From assembly GCA_036874045.1 (NCBI GenBank), contig CM072342.1, forward strand, positions 9,139,501 to 9,203,500: a DNA stretch of 64,000 nt, given 5' to 3'. This stretch comes from Cymodocea nodosa (taxonomy: Eukaryota; Streptophyta; Magnoliopsida; Alismatales; Cymodoceaceae). Positions 59,481 to 64,000 of the stretch are shown here, one piece after another. The notes under the pieces are model-generated. The model saw only the letters and a list, made by a program, of their open reading frames with translations, was not told where the DNA came from and searched no databases. The translations under genes were made by a program, and so were the position numbers. Numbering within the stretch: the first letter of the stretch is position 1; every line of letters starts with the position of its first letter.

Positions 59481-60569
59481 ATATGGCCTTAAACAAGCCC
59501 CTAGATCTTGGTATGAGAGATTATCTAAATTTCTTATGGAAAAAGGGTATTCTATGGGAAAGGAAGATCACACTCTTTTTATCAAGAAGATCGAAAAAGA
59601 TATATTAGTAGTTCAAATTTATGTAGATGACATCATATTTGGAGCAACAAATGATAAATTAGTTGAGTCCTTTTCAAAAGACATGACTAATCAATTTGAA
59701 ATGAGTATGATGGGTGAACTATCATTTTTCCTAGGCTTACAAATTAAGCAATTAGATCAGGGTACTTTTATTTCACAAGAAAAATATACGCAAGATTTAT
59801 TAGAGAGGTTTGGTTTAGACAACACTAAAACAAAGAATACACCAATGAGTACTATCACCAAGTTGGATAAACATGACTCTGGAAAAACTGTAGATGTAAA
59901 ATAATATAGAAGTATGATTGGTTCATTACTCTATTTAACAGCTAGCCGACCAGATATTATGTTTAGTGTGTGTACTTGTGCTAGATATCAATCTAATCCT
60001 AAGGAATCACACCTACTTGCTGTTAAACAAATTTTTAAATATTTATTTGGAACCATCAATTTCAGACTATTTTACTTTAAACACAATTCTTAAACTTAGT
60101 AGGTTATAGTGATGCTGATTTCACAGGATGTAAGTCTGATAGAAAAGGCACCAGTGGCACTTGTCAATTGTTAGGTAATTCTTTAGTGTCATGGTTCAAC
60201 AAAAAGCAAAATTGTGTAGCATTATCTACAACTGAAGCTAAATATATAGCTGCTGCACTTTGCTGTGCTCAAATCTTGTGGATCAGACAAACCTTAAAAG
60301 ATTTTAATTTAGACTATGAACCAATTAGGATTTTCTATGATAGTAGTTCTGCAATAAGTTTATCTAAAAATCTTATGTTACATTCACAAGCAAAACATAT
60401 AGAAGTGCGACATCATTTTCTAAGGGATAATGTTATAAAAGGAAAAATAGTATTAAATTTTGTTCCTACCACAGAATAATTAGCAGATCTATTTACAAAA
60501 CCCTTAGATGAAAATACTTTCTCAAAATTACGATTAGAACTTGGTATCTGTAGGTTATCTGATATTTAA
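59481..60569 (+). pseudogene. Copia RT (YVDD intact) and RNase H fragment
   Basis: It begins at [15 protein letters not shown]-equivalent sequence and includes YVDD intact at 59620-59631, [15 protein letters not shown], a TAA at 59901 (Gln in 51587-52834), [14 protein letters not shown], a one-base loss near 60090, then RNase H to ICRLSDI at 60569. It is a close relative of 51780-52834. The TAA at 60477 is at a Gln codon. Confidence 0.9.
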
Positions 60570-62573
60570 ATGGTCCTGTTCATTGTATTTTGGTTTGTTA
60601 TAAGGTAGTTTTAGAATTTAATGTCTTTATCATTAAAAAATAATAATAATAAAACAAAACAAAACAAAATATCTATTTTCAAATTATAGTTTTCTGGTAA
60701 TTAAGAATTTATGAAATTTTGATTTTTATTGAAGTCAATTTATTTAAGAAAAATTCAGAAAAGATTACTTAAGGATAGTTAAATTGATTCAATATGACTG
60801 CCAACTATATTTTTGTTACTTATGTCTATGCTATTACAGAGATTTTAATAGGAAAATACATAGAAAGTATGTACTTTTTATTAAAGGAAAGTTATTAACA
60901 TTCTGTTAGAAAAATTAAGTCTTGCGATTGCCTCTAATTTAATTTACTGTCTTGTTTTATTTTTTATTAGTTTTTTGTCTGTAATTACTTGAGTAATTAA
61001 GTTCGTTGGGGGATCTTAAACCCTAGTCACTTAAACCAACTGGTTTGGGATGTGTTGGCTGAAAACTCATTTTGCAAGTAATTCAGATTATATTTAAAAT
61101 AAAAAAATATTATTATTATTATTACTTGTTCTCACTTGTCATTGAGTAACTGGTTATCTTTCCCCTAAGCAAGGGATTGTGATCACGTAAAAAGATGATG
61201 TTGTGGGAGGTAATACATAAAATATATATATGAATATAAACAAAAAAAAAAAGGGAGCAATGTACTCAAGCTTAATTTATCTTTCAAGGTGTTATAACAA
61301 TCCTGCCATAATCTATGCATATAATCATTGTTATTTTTTTGTTATTATCTACTCTTTACACATAATGTACGATATTTATTGTCTTAAGTTTGTGTACTCA
61401 TTATTGAATTCTTTTAAGGTTCTAAAGGTATATCTCTATGAATTATCTTTTGTAAACTAAATAAGATAAAAGCTAGAAAGTCTAAATTGTTAACTCTACT
61501 ACTTATTTCTATATTTAATTCAAATTAAATTTAAAAAAAAAAAAGACTCAAATCTATTTAAGGCTTAGCATCCTCTTTAAGTAAGCTATTTGACCTTTTA
61601 AAGCCAAATCTACTTAAGGCTTGGCAACCCAGATTAAGTACGCCATAGATTCTTTACACTACATTTATGTAGGGGGAGTAATTTCTCATATAATAATTCA
61701 TCTCTTATGAACTATTATATGTTTTCATGAAAGAATCTGCATAAATTTCAGGAAATACACTTTAATACAGTACATTTCTGAATTGTCAGTGACTTTCTCT
61801 ATTGTTTCGGCAAGTTATATTGCAAGTATCGGACAATTGTGTTTTAAAACGTTCAATAGACTATTTTATTATTTCCTGAAGTACACGTGTCGAAACCATA
61901 ATGCATGACTTAAGTGGATTTTCGATAAGTCATTTGTAACTCTCCGAAATGCGTCTAGGCATCGGAAAGTTAGATTTGTAACTATACGAACCATCTCTTT
62001 ATTATAAAACTACTTAAGTACACATGTCGTGATCTGGAATATTGACTTAAGTTATCTTTCGGAAGGTTATCTGTAACTCTCCGAAATGCACCTAAGCATC
62101 GGATACTTAGGTTTATAAGTCTCTGAAACTTTCTGAACACCTTAAGTTCAAATTGTGCACGTGTTGAATTTCACTGCTTTATAATGTCTTAGTTGAAAAC
62201 TCGAACAGTTATGTTTAACTCTTCGACTTTTTACACCTATTCCTTCGAGAAACTTGAACAATTATCATAAGTCTTTAAGTTTTCTCACTTTTCACTTAGC
62301 CTGAAATTATTTTCTTTATACGAACAATTACGCTAAGTATTTTGCAATTGTTGGTTGTAAAACTTGTACAGTTATTGCAAGCACTTGAGTTATTTATCGG
62401 TAACGGATCTTATATTTATGATTTCAATGATTGAATCCATTTATCCGTTTATAAACACGAAGAGTTATAAATGTTTTACTAACAACCTTTCGTGTTTCTA
62501 CCTTAGTAAAACCCTAGCTTCACAATCTTTACTTCCACTAAGTTCTACAGTGTAAAGCGAAGATTAATCGACA
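60570..62573 (+). other. Family-1 post-pol spacer, full length
   Basis: No gene. It shows the complete order: A-rich block, ATT simple repeat (about 61108-61124), polypurine motif GTAGGGGGAGTAATT (about 61668), then CGGACAATT, CGAAATGCGT, CGGAAAGTTAG and TCGAACAGTTA half-sites (61800-62420), and the ORF leader with ACCTTAGTAAAACCCTAGC. Confidence 0.8.
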
Positions 62574-64000
62574 ATGTCAGAACGTGGAAGAGGACATGGT
62601 AGAATGACCAAAGTGCAGAAAAGAGAGCTGAAAATTTAGAAAATACAAAGTGAAATCAACGACATTTACTCTAGGTACACTTTTTCAAAAGAAATACTGC
62701 ATGAAATAAGAAAAGCTGTTCAAGATGAGAAAAATTTATGTTGGAAATTTATTTGAAATTATGCTGAAACACAGTTTAGACTAAAATAGACTGAACTTTC
62801 CGCATTGCATTTATGGAAAAGAAATTTACAACCTAACCCTGTGGTTGTAAGTTCTAGACATGTACTAGAGACATCGGTACAGTCTATCACCTATTATGGA
62901 AAGAAGTGGGGACCAATGATCGAAAATGCAAACAGGGAATTACAATCCTTATATTCCCAACATTATTTTCCCCCAGTTGTTTTAGATGATATTAAATAAT
63001 ATATAGATGAACAAAAAACTGCCATTAGTAAAATGAGCCTTCGAAGTGAAGGACAAAGAGTTTATCAACTCAAAATGGTAGAGGTGGAGAGCTTAAAACT
63101 CTATATTCCATTATTACCACCTAGGCATCATGGTGAAGGACCATCAAGACCCCAGGTGCCTTTAACAGGAGAAATTAAGACAATTTTAGAACCTCCTGAA
63201 CAACCTGAAACACTGCAGACATATAGTCGGAAAAAGAAAAAGACAATTGAATATTTTGGACTAATTGTAGGTGTACAAGGAATATTGCAGCAAAAAGAAG
63301 AATCAGTGAAAAATGAAAAACTATGGTCCATTGCAGATGCTGGACAAACATTTTTATCAGGAATCCCAGCAGATGTGACAAATATTGGCTTACAAGCATA
63401 TACTCTAAGGTATTGTGTCACATTAGTGCATAATGTATCATTTAAAACAATGGATAGTTTTTCACACAATGCTATAAGCACACATTCTTTTCCTACAGAA
63501 AGAGAGAATGTAGGAAATTTTGATGATACGTATACAGATGATATCCAATTTGATGATATTTTTGATAACATAGACACTAAGTTTATGAATTTTGAAGATA
63601 TTTCATCTAAAGAGGAATGTACAGATATTCTTCCTCTTACTGTATCTTGAACAAAGATTTTTGAATTTTGGTGCAGTTGCTTATACTACACTTTACATAT
63701 ATGGTTATGTCTATTACAGTATATAGTATACTTGTTGATAAATGTATATAATCAACAACATACACAGTTACAAATAGAATATGATACTACCAATGTCTCA
63801 CATATACAAATTTCAGAAATATAGGATGATTCTATTCCACAAACAGATATAGAACATTCTTTCATACAAAGATAGTTGTATAGATCAAATATAGATATAC
63901 ATGTTGCTAATATATAGATTGTTACAGAGACTGTTGCTATTGAAATGTTTCCAGAAGAACAAACAACAGAATTTCAGCAGATTATTGATACAACAATAAC
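62574..64000 (+). pseudogene. Additional ORF of Sirevirus family 1, runs off the window
   Basis: It starts MSERGRGHGRMTKVQKRELK (ATG at 62574). Stops fall at 62637, 62753, 62788 and 62997, mostly at Gln or His/Gln positions, before the 205-codon open part 63033-63650 with LRSEGQRVYQLKM, PPRHHGEGPSRPQVPLTGEI and an acidic DDTYTDDIQFDDIFDNID stretch. The hydrophobic segment follows at about 63655-63745 (CLYYTLHIWLCLLQYIVYLL). The C-terminal domain lies beyond 64000. This copy keeps the part deleted from 18757-20785. Confidence 0.85.

Noticed and set aside
63128-63577. 149-codon antisense ORF
   Set aside because: Shadow of the open part of the family-1 additional ORF; the same shadow occurs at 37375-37701.

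Overview
The window is AT-rich repetitive DNA from a plant nuclear genome, most likely a flowering plant. Almost all of it is LTR-retrotransposon sequence in several nested layers. The dominant type is Ty1/Copia of the Sirevirus kind. The evidence is primer sites of the TGGTATCAGAGC type two bases after LTR ends, polypurine motifs of the AAAAAGGGGGAGAT type (often several per element), single-frame gag-pol with CCHC, DSG, integrase and YVDD motifs, and an additional ORF between pol and the 3' LTR. I found no intact host gene, rRNA gene or CRISPR array. The one tRNA trace is a broken plastid trnC.

Layout. 1-3170: 3' half of a Copia element (RNase H, long post-pol spacer, start of the additional ORF). 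3172-15971: a large inverted repeat. Each arm carries a Ty3-like gag followed by a captured F-box/F-box-associated gene. The unique centre holds another additional ORF and a plastid fragment with truncated trnC-GCA. 15131-17184: probable Ty3-type LTR. 17355-22366: 3' half of a Sirevirus (spacer, additional ORF, polypurine tracts, LTR). 22441-35911: an old Sirevirus LTR split by a complete but internally deleted Sirevirus (23507-34553, TSD TTATC), then the old element's gag. 35912-40095: minus-strand additional ORF and spacer. 40096-52834: a Copia gag-pol split by a complete 8-kb minus-strand Sirevirus (43403-51396, TSD GGATT/GGATC). 52835-59474: spacer, a gag fold-back, an LTR inserted in an LTR, and a minus-strand additional ORF. 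59481-64000: Copia RT/RNase H, spacer and the start of another additional ORF, running off the window.

How the parts relate. The additional ORFs fall into two related families. Both start with an RG-rich basic segment and end with a domain resembling the 'putative plant transposon protein' family plus a Gln-rich tail. Only one family has a long hydrophobic segment that could span a membrane. The noncoding parts of every family, LTRs and spacers alike, are packed with palindromes built from one half-site, CGNNNAGTTA facing TAACTNNNCG. I did not recognise this arrangement from known elements, and it is the strongest candidate here for something undescribed. Coding parts are decayed in a uniform way: stops lie at Gln or Trp codons, as expected from C-to-T change in methylated DNA, and frameshifts are rare in the additional ORFs.
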